From the NCBI GenBank assembly GCA_963682025.1, contig OY821518.1, positions 35,407,059 to 35,471,058 of the forward strand: a DNA stretch of 64,000 nt, given 5' to 3'. This stretch comes from Cordilura impudica. Its lineage: Eukaryota > Arthropoda > Insecta > Diptera > Scathophagidae. Numbering within the stretch: the first letter of the stretch is position 1; each line of letters begins with the position of its first letter. The notes under the pieces are model-generated. The model was not told the DNA's origin. It saw only the letters and a program-made list of their open reading frames with translations, and did no database searches. This document shows, piece after piece, positions 9,899-21,864 of this stretch. Both the position numbers and the translations under genes were made by a program.

Positions 9899-12516
9899 CC
9901 GTACGATTCATAACCAGCAAAACCCCTTTAATTTCATAACCAAGGTACCCGGGTACCCGAAGTAGGTTGTTTTGCATTTATTGAAATAAAATAATATTTT
10001 CCTGTAAATATTTTTGTTGTTGATTATATTTTGCGTTCTCAACTGTACAAATTTGATATTTGGAAAAAAAACTGGTTTCTGTTCGTATATAAGTACCTAA
10101 AGCGACACAAGTAGGCAGAAACTGGTTTTATGTAAGGGTTGTTTATTTGCTTATTTTCGGTACCTACTTGCTTAATTGCTTTTGAATTAGATAGCAGATG
10201 TTCATTTGTGTCGTAAAATTGAAATATTTCATTTGCTTCGCCAGTCCGTGTTGAATATTTGAACAGTGAAGTTGGTGAAAAATGAGCCGCAACGACCGAT
10301 ATTTGTCTACAAGGGAATACTGGAATTTGAGTGATGAAGCAAGAAGCACATATATTCAACGTTTATTTGAGGAAGCGACTCAAGATGAGGACCTTGAAGT
10401 GGACCCTGTGGAAGACCAAAATGAAGGAAATGTGTCCTATACTGGCGAAGTTTCGGAATCAGAGAATGAAGATTTGAATGTTGACAACGCAAACGAAATT
10501 GCAGCTGCTATTGACGCACCAGAGGAAATTTTCTTTGATGATGAAAGTGAAGATGATGATATGCAAGAAGATGCACCAACAACAAACCCAGCAGACTACA
10601 TGACTGCACGTGACGGCACACAATGGCAGCGAACACCACGTAGTTGCCAACAAGTGAGAAGCCACAATATATTCAGAGACCGCTGTGGTCCAGCGCGGAT
10701 TACTGAAAATATGACGCCTTTGCAGTGTTTCAAATCATACCTCACAGTGGAAATGGTGGATATAATAGTGCGCCACACAAATAGAAAAGCGCATGCCACA
10801 TATAATGCGTACAATGAAGCGAATCCCAATAGACGTCAGTTGAAGTGGAAAGACACGACAATCAACGAAATTTATGCGTTCATTGGAATGATTTTGATGG
10901 CTGGCACAAATCATTCTAATGACGAAAACGCAAGAGATTTGTGGACGTCACAGGCTCACCCAATATTCCGCGCCACCATGGAATAAACAGGTTTTTCGAT
11001 TTGCTGCGTTTTATGCGGTTTGACGACCACAGAACACGGGTAGAGCGGCAGCGTCAAGACAAAGCGGCGCCAATTCGCGATATTTGGATAATGCTCAATG
11101 CAAATCTTGCCAGATATTATGTGCCATCAGAATATTTGACCATTGATGAACAATTATATCCATACCGTGGTAGAACCAAATTCACCCAATATATACCCTC
11201 GAAGCCAGCAAAATATGGCATAAAAGTATGGTGGATTTGCGATGCCAAAAACTCATATCCACTTCATGGCCAAATATATACTGGTCGTGAAGTTGGTGTT
11301 GGCGAAAGAGTGGTGAGAGATTTAGTTGGGCCATACTACGGTAGCGGGCGAAATATAACAATGGATAATTTTTTTACGACGCTGCCGTTGGCTAGGCAAC
11401 TAAAAGTAGAAAAGCTCAGCATTGTGGGTACACTCCGCCGCAACAAAGCTTACATCCCTGCGGAGATGAAAGAAGACAAAAAAAAGACGTTGGTTCAAGT
11501 TTATTTGGCTTCTACGACAACGTAACACTGCTCTCATATAAGCAGCGGAAGTCCAACTCGGTCATCCTTCTTTCTAGTATGCATGATGATGCACAAATTG
11601 ACGAGAATGGGAAACCAGAAATTATAAATTTTTATAACCAAACAAAAGGTGGGGTGGACGTAATGGACCAAACGCTCCAAGAATACACGACCCAGCGACA
11701 AACAAGAAGATGGCCGATGGCATTTTTCTATAACATCATTGATGTGAGCGCATTTGCATCACACATCATATATTATGGAAATAATCCAACTGCACGATAC
11801 ACCACGACGCGCAGGAAGAATTTCCTGCATCAACTGGCAGAAAACCTGTGCATTCCTGTTACAAAAAATAGAATTTCAAATGTGCAAAGCGTGCGCCAAT
11901 TTTCAACAAAAAATGCAATTTAAAGCATCATCGGAAGGCCGTTGGAGAGTGTGCTTTGTGCTGCAGGTCCGTCAACATCTCCGTCAGCACGACAAAGGGG
12001 CAGAAAAGTACATACGGGCGTGTGCTACATGTGCAACCTTCTTCCAAATAAGCGCACAAGAAAAACTAGAAAAAATTGCAGCATATGTAGCACGCCGATA
12101 TGCGATGAGCACGCCATAACAATTACTAAATGCTACAATTGCCACAATAACAACGATAGTGATTCGGATGAATTATAATATAATATATATAAAATATAAT
12201 AAAATAAATAAAAAAGACATTTATTTCCAATAAAAACAACACAAAAAAACGTTTTTTCATTTACATGTCAGGCATTTACATAGGAATTGCATTAGGGTAC
12301 CCGGGGACCCCGGTTGTGTGTTTATGGGGGTAAAACATTTAAAATCATTTTTTAAAGAAAATATTGAAAATATTTTGAATTTTTTCGTATTTAAATCTTA
12401 GTTTAGCCAAAATCTCTCATGATTCGGAGTTTTATGTCCATATCTCAAAAATTATAGGCACAGCAGCACTTTAAAGTCAAAAAAGGTACACGGGTACCCG
12501 GTTATGAATCGTAGGG
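9899..12516 (+). mobile_element. Complete piggyBac-superfamily element
   Basis: The left end CCGTACGATTCATAACC (9899-9915) is matched in inverse by GGTTATGAATCGTAGGG (12500-12516), with one mismatch. TTAA lies outside both ends (9895-9898 and 12517-12520), the target duplication specific to this superfamily. The inverse of the right end starts CCCTA, as piggyBac ends commonly do. A subterminal word GGTACCCGGGTACCC occurs near 9945, with variants at 12295 and 12485 beside the right end. The 2618-bp length is normal. The gene inside is broken. Confidence 0.95.
10282..12178 (+). pseudogene. piggyBac transposase, frameshifted
   Basis: This is a DDE transposase that would cut and paste the surrounding element at TTAA. 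The start at 10282 (MSRNDRYLS) opens a 234-codon frame with an acidic N-terminus. The core then continues in other frames. TIDEQLYPYRGR (first Asp) and TMDNFFTTLPLARQ (second Asp) lie in 10941-11525. GGVDVMDQ (third Asp) lies in 11579-11923. The C-terminal cysteine-rich zinc domain (CYMC, CSIC, ICDEH, CYNC) lies in 11942-12178, followed by a short acidic tail. Frameshifts fall near 10984, near 11500-11525 and near 11900. Catalytic Asp residues and zinc ligands are all kept, so decay seems recent. It is not functional as it stands. Confidence 0.92.
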
Positions 12517-12556
12517 TTAAAAAAAATATAATTTATTAGGAAAAAGGAAAAAAATG

Positions 12557-14713
12557 TTATTCATCTTCTAAATCACTGTCATCATTGGAAGGTTCTGGTA
12601 AGCGCTCATGCTTTCCCATGTTAACTACTGGCAATTGCTTGTGCCATGGAATCATTTCGGAATCAGTCTTGAATCGCAAAGCTTAACAAGATCAGCCTTT
12701 TTTGCCGATGAAATTGGTAGTAAATTATTGTAAGCTGACTTCAGTGTGGCGCTTTTCTTTGGACGACCTCTTCCAGCAACATTTACTTTCTTATAATCAG
12801 ATGTATGATCATATCTATAAAAAAATGTTGCCGGGAATTGTTTTTCGAATTTTAGGCATTTTATTTTTAGCCATGATACTTTGTCGCCAAATTCGTCTCG
12901 ATTTCGATTTTTTATTGTGCTGCTTGCTAGTTCCTGTAAATTGTAGAAGTCGGAGAATTTTAATAGATGAACTTGGTATTCGCTTTGGATTTTATATTTT
13001 TTAATCGATCTAGTCGATAGAAAGATTCGAATCCAATCAGTCATTGTGTAGGCACTCTTATTTTTCTTAGCCGACTCTATTGCGGAATGCATCGAGTCAC
13101 ACTCCATGTGTGAATGTCCTGACTCTAAAAATTTAAGTTCAACTCTGTTCAAGTGGCTTAAATTTTGTACAGCGTACATTAAAACAGCTGCTACTTGTTG
13201 GTTTCTATTCTGACTACCACAAGTGTCACAGAATAGTGAAACATCTGTCACGGTTAACGGTAAAGTTTCGAGAAATTTCAATAAAATTGATCCTATTTCA
13301 TTGCTCCCCCGCTTTCCATTCAATTCGTTCCAAGTGTAACAGTGGGCTATTTCTCCGCTTCCTACATAGATATTTTTCTGGAGTAATAAAACAATGACAC
13401 ACTGGAATAGGGCAATTGAAGGACACTTTGCAAATCAAAAGTGCATGTAATGAATGAAGGATCAGTTTTGCATCTGACCTTATCATTTTCTTTGGCTTCA
13501 TTACACTGATTTTTTCTCATAAGATGCATTGTATATTCTTCTTCCAGTTCTTTTTTGTCTGCATTAGAAGCTTGGTCATATTTTGCACATGTTGCGCAAA
13601 GGTCTTTTTTTGGTTTAAAAAACGAATAGTTGAAATCATTACAGAATATTCTTCTATAAGTTTTTTCGCTGACAATTTCTGTAATGTTGCGTTTGGGGTG
13701 AAAATCATTACGATAAAGATCGTACATTTTCCAAATAGACAAATTGCTATCTAGGTACAATTTCTTGGTGGACTTTCGTACGTAATGGGATTCCATTATA
13801 GGAAAGCTATCTAGGTGGCTTTTTACCAAAGAAATTCCTGTTTCACTTGTTTTATTTCCGGGTACTTTTCGACCGCTTTTATAATTGCCAGTAAATGACC
13901 CAAATTTTTAACCTGAAATTGCAGTGTTTATAGGTCCGTTTGAGATGCAAGGGGTCTTTTCAAAAAATTTTGCGCATACTCTTTCTGTGCCAGTGCTATT
14001 TTCTAAAAAATATATTTTGGACACATTACGCGATTTTACACTGTTTACATCAATTCTTCTTCTTTTTGGTTGGTCAGTTTCGACATGTTTTATTATAAAG
14101 TCTTTTTGCCTGTTATAGTCAGAAAATCCCCAGAACGATTTGCAAATTTCTTGCCTTTCCACCTCAGAGACATAATTTGTACATTCAAACTTACATTCAG
14201 AGCAGTCAATATGCTTTGGAGCTTTAGCAGGATGGTCCTTTTTTTTTGAATATGGAAGGAATTTAGCTCGACGACATTTAGCTACATTAGCCTTCCAGGC
14301 TTCTGGGTAATTTTTTTTTCGTCTCGTCAAAACCTTCTTATTGGTTTCGACCATGTAATCCGAAAATCTGAAATATCAGAATCTTCTTGGAAGTTTGGCT
14401 TGAAATTTTGATCTTCGTTTGAATCTACACTGAAATCTCCATCAGAACTGCAGTCGTAGTCGACAAGGCGAAAAGAGTTGTTTTGAATCTGCACATAACC
14501 AAGCGGATTTAGAGATTTTATGTTTTAAGATTTATGCGGACAGAAATTTAGAAAGAATTTGCCACTCACATTAGATTCAATTGCTCCAGTCTCCTCATCA
14601 TTATTCTTGTTCACATCACTTTGCTCTTTATCAGTAGGAGATATTTCTTGTTGAGTTAAAGCATTAACATACTTTGTAGCTTCAGACACGCTATCAGGTT
14701 TATTATCAAACAA
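12557..14713 (-). pseudogene. Transposase-like gene of the 9.6-15.3 kb element, broken
   Basis: Reading leftward: an acidic N-terminal piece (14713-14525); a piece with paired cysteines, CSECKFEC, and VCAKFFEKT (14354-13908); a piece with SFPIMESHY, KPKKDLCATCAKY and FDLQSVLQLP (13829-13362); and a piece with GSNEIGS, DTCGSQNRN and ESGHSHMECDSMHSAIE (13323-12652). A one-base shift near 12655 would add an acidic tail ending DSDLEDE with a stop at 12557. This order of motifs is common in insect transposon-like predicted proteins, and the D, H/D and E residues suggest an RNase H-type nuclease. Several frameshifts separate the pieces. I judge the family Sola-like from the 4-bp duplication only. 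Confidence 0.7.
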
Positions 14714-15526
14714 ATCCTGTTGGCCAAGAATTTATGTATGCATGTAGTATATGAATTGAATTAAAAGAATATCACCCTCAATTTTGTTTCACGACAACAC
14801 CTACATTACATAGATACATAATGTACTTACGTTGTTATCAGGGGTTTTATCACACCTTTGTTTGTTCATTGCCAATTCGGCTAAGTATCTACCTCTACTT
14901 GATCTATTTATAATTAATATTGTTTTTATTAATTTATAATTACACAAAAATTCAACTCACTTTAAGACACCGAGAGAAATGACATATTTCTTTTTGTCAA
15001 ACCGTTGAAATTCAAATCAAAGCCTACTTTTATTTCAAATAATATCTTATTTTTTTTTAAACTTTAGTTCATTAACTGCGTCTAAGGTATAAAACATTGA
15101 CAAGTAAAAATCATTAAGTACGTTTGTGATTTTTTCCTGCCGTAAGGACATACGAAATTGTAGTTAATGAAAACAAAAAATTGAAAATTGGGGCATAGCA
15201 TCGCTCAATGAACATAATAATTTTTGCAACCAATAGAATACAAAAAAAAAAATATTTTGTGGTATTAAGTCATTTTAGCTCAAATCTGCACTTAGTGAGT
15301 TTTACCTGTCAACCGACGAAATATTGTAGAAAATGTAGCTGAAGAACGTGTGGCTGGGCCACCATCTGCGTCTGCAATACCGCAGAAGGCATAATTACTA
15401 TATCTTGGAAGGAGAATGCAAACTAACCTGGCAAAGTGTATTAAGAGTGTGCGTAGAAAGCTTACAGTGAAAAACAATATAGAAATCAAAAATTTATTCG
15501 AAATTTTGATTGTGGATGCAAAAAAA

Positions 15527-16326
15527 ACAAGAAAGAAAATTATTTTCGGTCTAGACTGACTATAAGATACCATATACCATTGTTTAGAGACCCTATCTCT
15601 TCGGTCCAAATAATTGGATATAGAAAATAAGCATAAACCAAATTTGAGTGGGAGTTTTATTAATTTTTTTGGCTGCAGATATGAAAAAGTTCATATCGGA
15701 TGCTATATTTATATGGGAACCAGGGCGCAAAATGGACCGATCCTGACCATATTTGGTAAAGTCACTTATATTGTTAAAAAAATATACACAAATCAGATTT
15801 GAGAAAAATCTGTGCAATACTTTTGTTTTTTGATAGATTTAAGTGAAGATCGGGAAGTAGCTGTATATGGGGCCTATGACTAAGAATTGTCCTATGGCAA
15901 TTTTTTTGGACTACTGATTAATGGATACAATAAACACATACAAATCCAATTTGACTAAGATCTATGTGATAGTTTGGATCATATGGTAATTTATGTCGAT
16001 TTCATAGGCGTCATTTGTATGGAGACTTGGTCTGAACATGGACCCATTTTCACCAATTTCAATGGCGATCATCCTATGGCCGATAAACGCTCATATACCA
16101 AATTGCCTCAAAATATATTCATATTTGCGACCTGTAGTTTGATTACAAGGTTTACATGGACACACAGACGGACGGACGGACGGACGGACTTCGCTGAAAC
16201 GGCTCAGAAAGTGCTTCTGAGCTGATCGGTATAATAAAGGATGGATCTAGGTCAAATATTTTTGGAAGTTACAAACAGCAGCGCAAAGTCATTATACCCA
16301 AACCACATAGTGGTATAGGGTATAAA
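15527..16326 (+). repeat. Repeat family A, copy 1
   Basis: This is an ~800-bp repeat. Its 5' end (AACAAG, then TCGGTCTAGACTGAC) is a near-palindrome. Its 3' end forms a hairpin from CCACATAGTGG within TATACCC...GGGTATA. Four occurrences of a CCAAATTTGAG-like word at 15641, 15796, 15948 and 16101, and three TATGGG words at 15712, 15866 and 16018, show a ~153-bp internal period. A GGAC run lies at about 16171-16188. The frames here (for example 15974-16225) recur in other copies only because the DNA does. I see no gene signal. Confidence 0.85.
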
Positions 16327-17094
16327 TAGAAAATGTAGCAGCCAAGTTAATAAACCCGAAAGAGAACTTTTTATACCCTATACCACTATGTGGTTTGGGT
16401 ATAATGACTTTGTGCAGCTGTTTGTAACTACCAAAAATATTTGACCTAGATCCATCTCTAATTATACCGATCGAATCAGAATCACTAACTGATTCGATTT
16501 AACGATGTTCGTCCGTCCGTCCGTCCGTCCGTCCGTCCGACCGTCCATCTGTGTGTCCATGTAAACATTGTAATCAAACTGCAGGTCGCAAATATGAATA
16601 TATTTTGATAAAATTTGGTATGTGAGCTTTTATCGGCCGTAGGATGATCGCCATTGAAATCGGTGGGAATCGGTCCATGTGCAGACCTAGCCCCCATACA
16701 AATGGCCCCTATGAAATCGACATAAATTGCCATATGATCCAAATGGTCATGTACATCTGACTCAAATTGGGTTTGTATGCGTTTATTAAATCCATTGATG
16801 AGTAGTCCAAAAATGATCTCTATGGGACAACTCTTAGTCATAGGCCCCATATAGAGCTGCTCCCGATCTTCACTTAAATCTATCAAAAAACAAAAATATT
16901 GTAATGATTCTTCTCAAATTTTGTTTGTATATATTTTTGCGAAATACAAGAGCCTTTACCAACTATGGTCAGGATTGGTCCATTTTTGGACCTACCCCCC
17001 ATATAGACATAGCATCCGATATGAACTTTATCATATCTGCAGCCAAAAAAATTAATAAAATTGTCACTCAAATTTGGTTTATGCTTATTTTCTA

Positions 17095-18331
17095 AAGGGT
17101 CCGCCATCTAACGTTTTTTTTCTTCAACTAGTGCCTATTTCGTGAATGGTAACACTTAGCTCATGTCAGATTTAACAGGTAGTTAGTTTTATACTTCCGC
17201 TGAACGAATGTGGTTGTGTGTACGCTTGAACAACGCTGGGAAATATTGCGACATTACTTTGAAAATCATGGTAATGTTTCAGAATGTGTGCGAATATTGC
17301 GTACGGATTTTGGAAGATCTTGTGAAAAAAGTGAACGAAACTGGCATCCTCATCGATAAACCAAAGCGTGAAAAGCAAAAAACAGTGCGTATACCCGAGA
17401 ATATTGCTGCTGTGGCAGAAAGTGTGCGTGAAGCGCCATCAACATCAATTCACCGTCGTTCTCAAGAATTGAACATTTCGGAGGCATCATTGAGACGAAT
17501 TTTGCATAAAGACCTTGGTATGACGTCATACAAAGTCCAATTGGTTCAGGAGTTGAAGCCAACTGACCATCCAATGCGTTTTCGCATCGCTAAGTGGGCC
17601 TGCGATCGACTTACAGAAGATGCCGATTTTGCCAAAAAAAAATCATCAATTCAGATGAAGCTCATTTTGATCTTGGCGGGTATGTAAACAAGCAAAATTG
17701 TCGCATTTGGGGCACAGAAAACTCGCACGCACACATTGAAAAGCCGATACACCCAAAACGAGTCACTGTTTGGTGCGGATTTTGGTCCAGAGGCATAATT
17801 GGGCCATTTTTCTTCCAAAATGAGCAAGGAGCACTTTATACTTTCACAAAAATTGAAGAAGAGGATATTGGCAACGTTTGGTTTCAACAGGACGGCGCTA
17901 CGTGCCACACAGCCGAAGCTACACTCGAGGTTTGGCGCCCTGTTTTTGAAGATCGCATTATCAGCCGCAGAGCTGATGTCGTTTGGCCACCTCGGAGCTG
18001 TGATTTGACACAGTTGGACTATTATTTGTGGGGTGCCCTCAAAGATAAGTGTTACGCCAACAAGCCAGAGACAATTGACGCTTTAAAGGACAATATTTGT
18101 GAAGCCATTGGTGAAATACAGCTGCACACAATCGATAATGTGCTTAAAAATTGGACCGATCGTGTAGGCTACTGCATGGCCAGCCGAGGCAGCCGTTTGA
18201 ATGATATTATTTTCCATTATTAACCGGAGGGATTGTACTTTCAAATAAAAAAAGAAATTTTAGATAATATTTAGTAGTTTTTTTTTTATAGCATTTTCAA
18301 AAAAAAAAAAAAAGTTATTTGGCGGACCCTT
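17095..18331 (+). mobile_element. Tc1/mariner-type element with exact TA ends
   Basis: The left end AAGGGTCCGCCA (17095) and the inverse right end TGGCGGACCCTT (ending 18331) match exactly. The similarity extends about 27 bp imperfectly through TAAC and T-runs. TA lies directly outside both ends (17093-17094 and 18332-18333). The element is 1237 bp, about the usual mariner length, and sits inside A copy 2. Confidence 0.93.
17214..18223 (+). pseudogene. Mariner-like (IS630/Tc1) transposase, frameshifted
   Basis: The N-terminal helix-turn-helix part (EQRWEILRHYF) reads in one frame to about 17318, then the frame changes. TRIPENIAAVAESV-like and SIHRRSQELNISEASLRRIL segments follow. An A-run near 17632 gives a second frameshift. 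The catalytic core then reads SDEAHFDL, TVWCGFWSRGIIGPFFF, FQQDGATCHTA and WPPRSCDLTQLDYYLWG, ending at a stop after FHY. The three acidic residues are D, D and D, with 36 residues between the second and third. About 15 residues seem missing between LYTFTK and IEEEDIG. The WPPRSCDL motif marks an insect lineage of mariner relatives. The protein is inactive as encoded. Confidence 0.9.
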
Positions 18332-18527
18332 TATAAGTGACTTTATCAAATACGGTCAGGATCGATTAGCACCCGATATGAACTTTTTTCATATCTGCAG
18401 CCAAAAAAAATGAATAACAATGCCACTCAAATTTTGTTTATGCTTATTTTCTATATCCAATTAATTGTACCAAAGAGAGAGGGTCTCCAAGCCATGGTAT
18501 AGGCCGACTATAATATTCTTACTTGTT

Positions 18528-20560
18528 TTCTTCTGTTATTGTGAATCTCGGAGATGAGTAAATTGATGAGATCGCTAATTATTAAACAAACTCTTTGAAT
18601 TGTTTATTTGATTGTTCTGTATTTTTACCTGATGAGGTTTAAATGCAATCCTATTATTATATGTGGTCAAGTTCCGAAAGTAGTTTCTCATGTTCTCCTA
18701 AATCAAACGTCCCTGAACTTTTCAAATCTGATTTAACAAATTTCATCTAGATATATGCATGATTGTAACATATATTTTGTGAACATCTACTCACAGACAA
18801 TACATGTAGTTAAAAAATAAAATATATACACCATGCCAATTAATTTAATGAACTGATAATAGATAATATTTGTTGTAACAAGGCGGGGCACCTTAACAAA
18901 ATTATCACGATGTAAGAGCATATTTTGATGAAAATCTTCCCAACAAATAATATTTTCGGAAGAAGTTCCATAGTATACCCTGCCATTTCCCCTATTCAAA
19001 TAATTTACACAGTATATTTTTAGGCAAAAAAGAGCACGGTATTGAGGTTAATTGATGTGACTCAATTTGGATTTCTTAGTATGTAATATTTAACTATAAA
19101 GGCAGAAATTATTTTAAAGACATACAACCAATATAAAAATTTTCACAATGGACAATTAAGAATTCCTTAAAAATAAACGCTTTCGTCTTTTCACAAGTTT
19201 TCGTATTAACAAGTATTAGAGTAATAAAATTTAACTTTATTTCATATACTTAATTATCGAATTGATTGAATAACTTTCTGTTTGTACTACAAACTGTCCT
19301 AGAACACGCAACTGACGACAAACCACCAAAATAGTTCTATGAACTTAAACGAAAAACCGCAGCACACACACATTCAATATCTTTCACGGTTACTAAGTCA
19401 TTCTCTTTTGGGGATACATGTATTTACGTGTATAGTTTGCCTTTGCTGTAATAACAATTGTAATCTTCATTATGTTAAGAATCATGCGATTCTATAACGG
19501 TTGTGGTTTAATTAATTAACCATGGATTTATTGGCTTTTGGAAAGTGTATCAATATCAATAATATTGTAACCAATATCAATATACCATCTATGTTGAAAC
19601 ACGCACCAAATTTTTGAGTGGGCTAATTTATAAGTTAGAGTAGGAGAAAGGTACAAGGTTAATTTTTGGAGCAATTATATATTTATGTTCTATTATCTAA
19701 TTCCAACTACTGATGACTCATTAACCTGTAAGAAAGAATATAAAATAGAAATGATATCGAAAATCTGTCCTTGTAAATAGAAAGACCGCAAAGAACATTA
19801 CACTACATACCGTAATATTGAATGAAAACAAAACTTTGCTAAAACATAAATTTTAATATAAATTTAGCAAATAATTAAAAATGTTTTTTCCCTAAATTTT
19901 TGCTTGACCCTCGTTCTTTGCACATATAAATAAAGTTTTTGTTTTTCGCTAACAAATGAAAGTTGTTTGTTAATCCGATTTTTGTAAGTAGCTAATATCA
20001 TTTGAACATGCCACATAATTTTATTAAGAGAAGAGAAGAGAAGAGAAGAGTGGTATTAATCATATTGCTGATAGAATGAAATAAATAAGTTTTATATTGA
20101 TTTCTAATATTAACAAAATAATAAAACAAAGTTAGAAACAATAAAAATAGTGTTTTACGATTAATGTTAAATTTTATGATTGTTTGTAATGCTTAACAAC
20201 ATTAGAGTATGTTATGCCGATGTGATAATTGGATCAAATTAAATCTGTTAAGCGCCAATTGGTTTAAGGTATTTCTATTTCTATCAGTTTTGATACAGGC
20301 AAAAGTAAAATGAAATGCATGAGGGAGCTTAAGTAGTCTCGTCATGAAAGTAGTGACGTTTTAATGAAATTGAGCTGATGTTTGAGACTGCCAAAAATAT
20401 TTCACCTTTTTTTACTGATCGAAACAGCATAGACTCCGGTTGGTTTCACAATTTTTCGAGATATGACCTTTTGGTCTCTGGCCTACAGGATTTAGAATCG
20501 TGACCAAATTGAAGGTACGTAAAACACTGTAATGATGTTGTAGTCTCTCTTAGCCCATAT
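18528..20560. other. Mostly unassigned AT-rich sequence
   Basis: I see no coherent coding frame. A short AAGAG microsatellite lies at 20029-20050. A block near 20385-20470 (CTGCCAAAAATATTTCACC and GATCGAAACAGC) faintly resembles the 3' part of family A in inverse, too decayed to call. Confidence 0.4.
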
Positions 20561-20899
20561 AGAGGCTAGCCGATTCCTGTCGTATGCATTTGGAGACCTC
20601 CCCGCGCTGTCAATAATGGTAGACTGGTGTTTGCCATCTAAGTGCCTCCTTTCATTCTTCGGATAGATATTACCACACTTATTCGTCTAGACCTGGTATC
20701 TTCAGTACTTTACTAAGAACACAAAATTTCTAGGATTTCATAGTAATGTCTATATCCTTACACTATATAAATAACTCATTCTTACGTGTCTTTTTCTGTG
20801 CAAATCCATCTACCGGTGGCTGTATAATTTTGAAGAACTTATTGGCTCCGCTTCTATTTCAAGTCTTTACTAATAAGAGATTCCTTTCTAGGCCTTCCT

Positions 20900-21480
20900 A
20901 ATTTTGCTGAATTCTTCACTCAATTCGTTTGGATCAGGATATCCGGAGGATATCCGCATACGTGACTATCTTCCCATTCCTCCTAACGGTACTGCATCTA
21001 GACTCCGCCATATTCACCAGTTGTGGGTTTGTTGGCAATTTCTTTGTGGGAAATCACTTTTGATGCCTCAGTTTTCGCTGTTTCATCGATTCCGTAACTA
21101 TCAAGTTTGCCTTCTCTTCTACTGGCCCAAATTTGCGGTGACGTTTCCGACCCGCTATTGATTTTCCACCAGTTTTCTCCACAGTGTCGGTGATCTTGTC
21201 TATATGCTTCACACCTTTTGTTATCTCATCATATATTTTTTGTATGTAACTCTTATCGATCCAACCTGCTCTTTTATCGTTTTTGCGGGACTTAAAGAAG
21301 TCCACTAAGCTTAATATTATATCTCGTAATTCGAAAAAAGTATCACAGTTGGGATTGGCTCTTTATTCGCCTTTTTTTTTTATCGAAATTCAGTGGCTGG
21401 ATATCTTCATTCAAAGCCGCCATTGGATTGGCTCTGGTTGTGGGTGTTCTCTTTATCGTCGTGCTTCTGATTAAGGGATT
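20900..21480 (-). pseudogene. Possible LINE ORF1-like coding remnant
   Basis: The minus strand gives an 83-codon frame at 21305-21054 of ordinary amino-acid mix (RAGWIDKSYIQKIYDEITKG, then a basic stretch around AGRKRHRK). Upstream in a shifted frame, NPNCDTFFELRDIILSLVDF joins smoothly to it. That continuity suggests old protein-coding sequence with a frameshift. Basic, helical proteins of this type occur as ORF1 of LINEs, and R1-type LINE remains lie just downstream, but on the other strand. I do not recognise the family. Confidence 0.35.
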
Positions 21481-21864
21481 TTATTCCTTCTGTTTGTTAC
21501 TTGTGACATTTTTGTGGTACTTTAGCCAAGCTTACTGGGGTAACATTGCAGGTGCTGGTAGCCAACACTGGCGCAACCGTAACTAATTTCTCTGTAACTG
21601 AATTTTCCATGTTCGTTTTGTTTTCCGAGAACTTACCCGTGCCGTATTGGTAATGACATTTTCATGTGCAGACGCAGCCATATAGAAGTTATTCCAATGA
21701 GATCGGCTAAAATTTCTGCAATATCCAGATTGCCGTATAGCTATCGATTAAATCGATACATTCATACTCCCCATATAAAGTTGATTCCCGACCTTCACAC
21801 TTTCGGGGAGCAAAAGGTGTATTCATTATGAACTTTCTTGCCAGTGACGTGATACAATGGCCTA

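Larger units (their letters stand above)
9595..15318 (-). mobile_element. DNA transposon with ~30-bp inverted ends and AAAT duplication, Sola-like candidate
   Basis: The left end (9595-9624) starts CGTCGGTTGACA and runs to ACTCACTAAGTG. The same 30 bp, with one mismatch, occurs in inverse at 15289-15318. Both ends are flanked by AAAT (9591-9594 and 15319-15322), a 4-bp target duplication. The interior carries a broken minus-strand gene (12557-14713) and a nested piggyBac (9899-12516). Without piggyBac the element is ~3.1 kb. Four-base duplications are known for Sola elements, and the encoded protein has a D-x-C-x-S-Q-N-x-N motif. The Sola assignment is my inference. The boundaries are directly visible. 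Confidence 0.8.
16370..18527 (-). repeat. Repeat family A, copy 2, split by mariner
   Basis: It is an inverse copy facing copy 1 across a ~45-bp spacer. The 3' hairpin is at 16370-16405 and a GTCC run at 16508-16540. The repeat body stops at 17094, at the TA of the mariner insertion, and resumes at 18332 with the rest of the 5' part, ending ACTTGTT at 18527. Joined, it is about 920 bp. Confidence 0.85.

Noticed and set aside
15974..16225. Frame reading SEHGPIFTNFN and HPMAD, recurring in other places
   Set aside because: It recurs because family A recurs. Frames break in different copies, and no codon bias supports selection.
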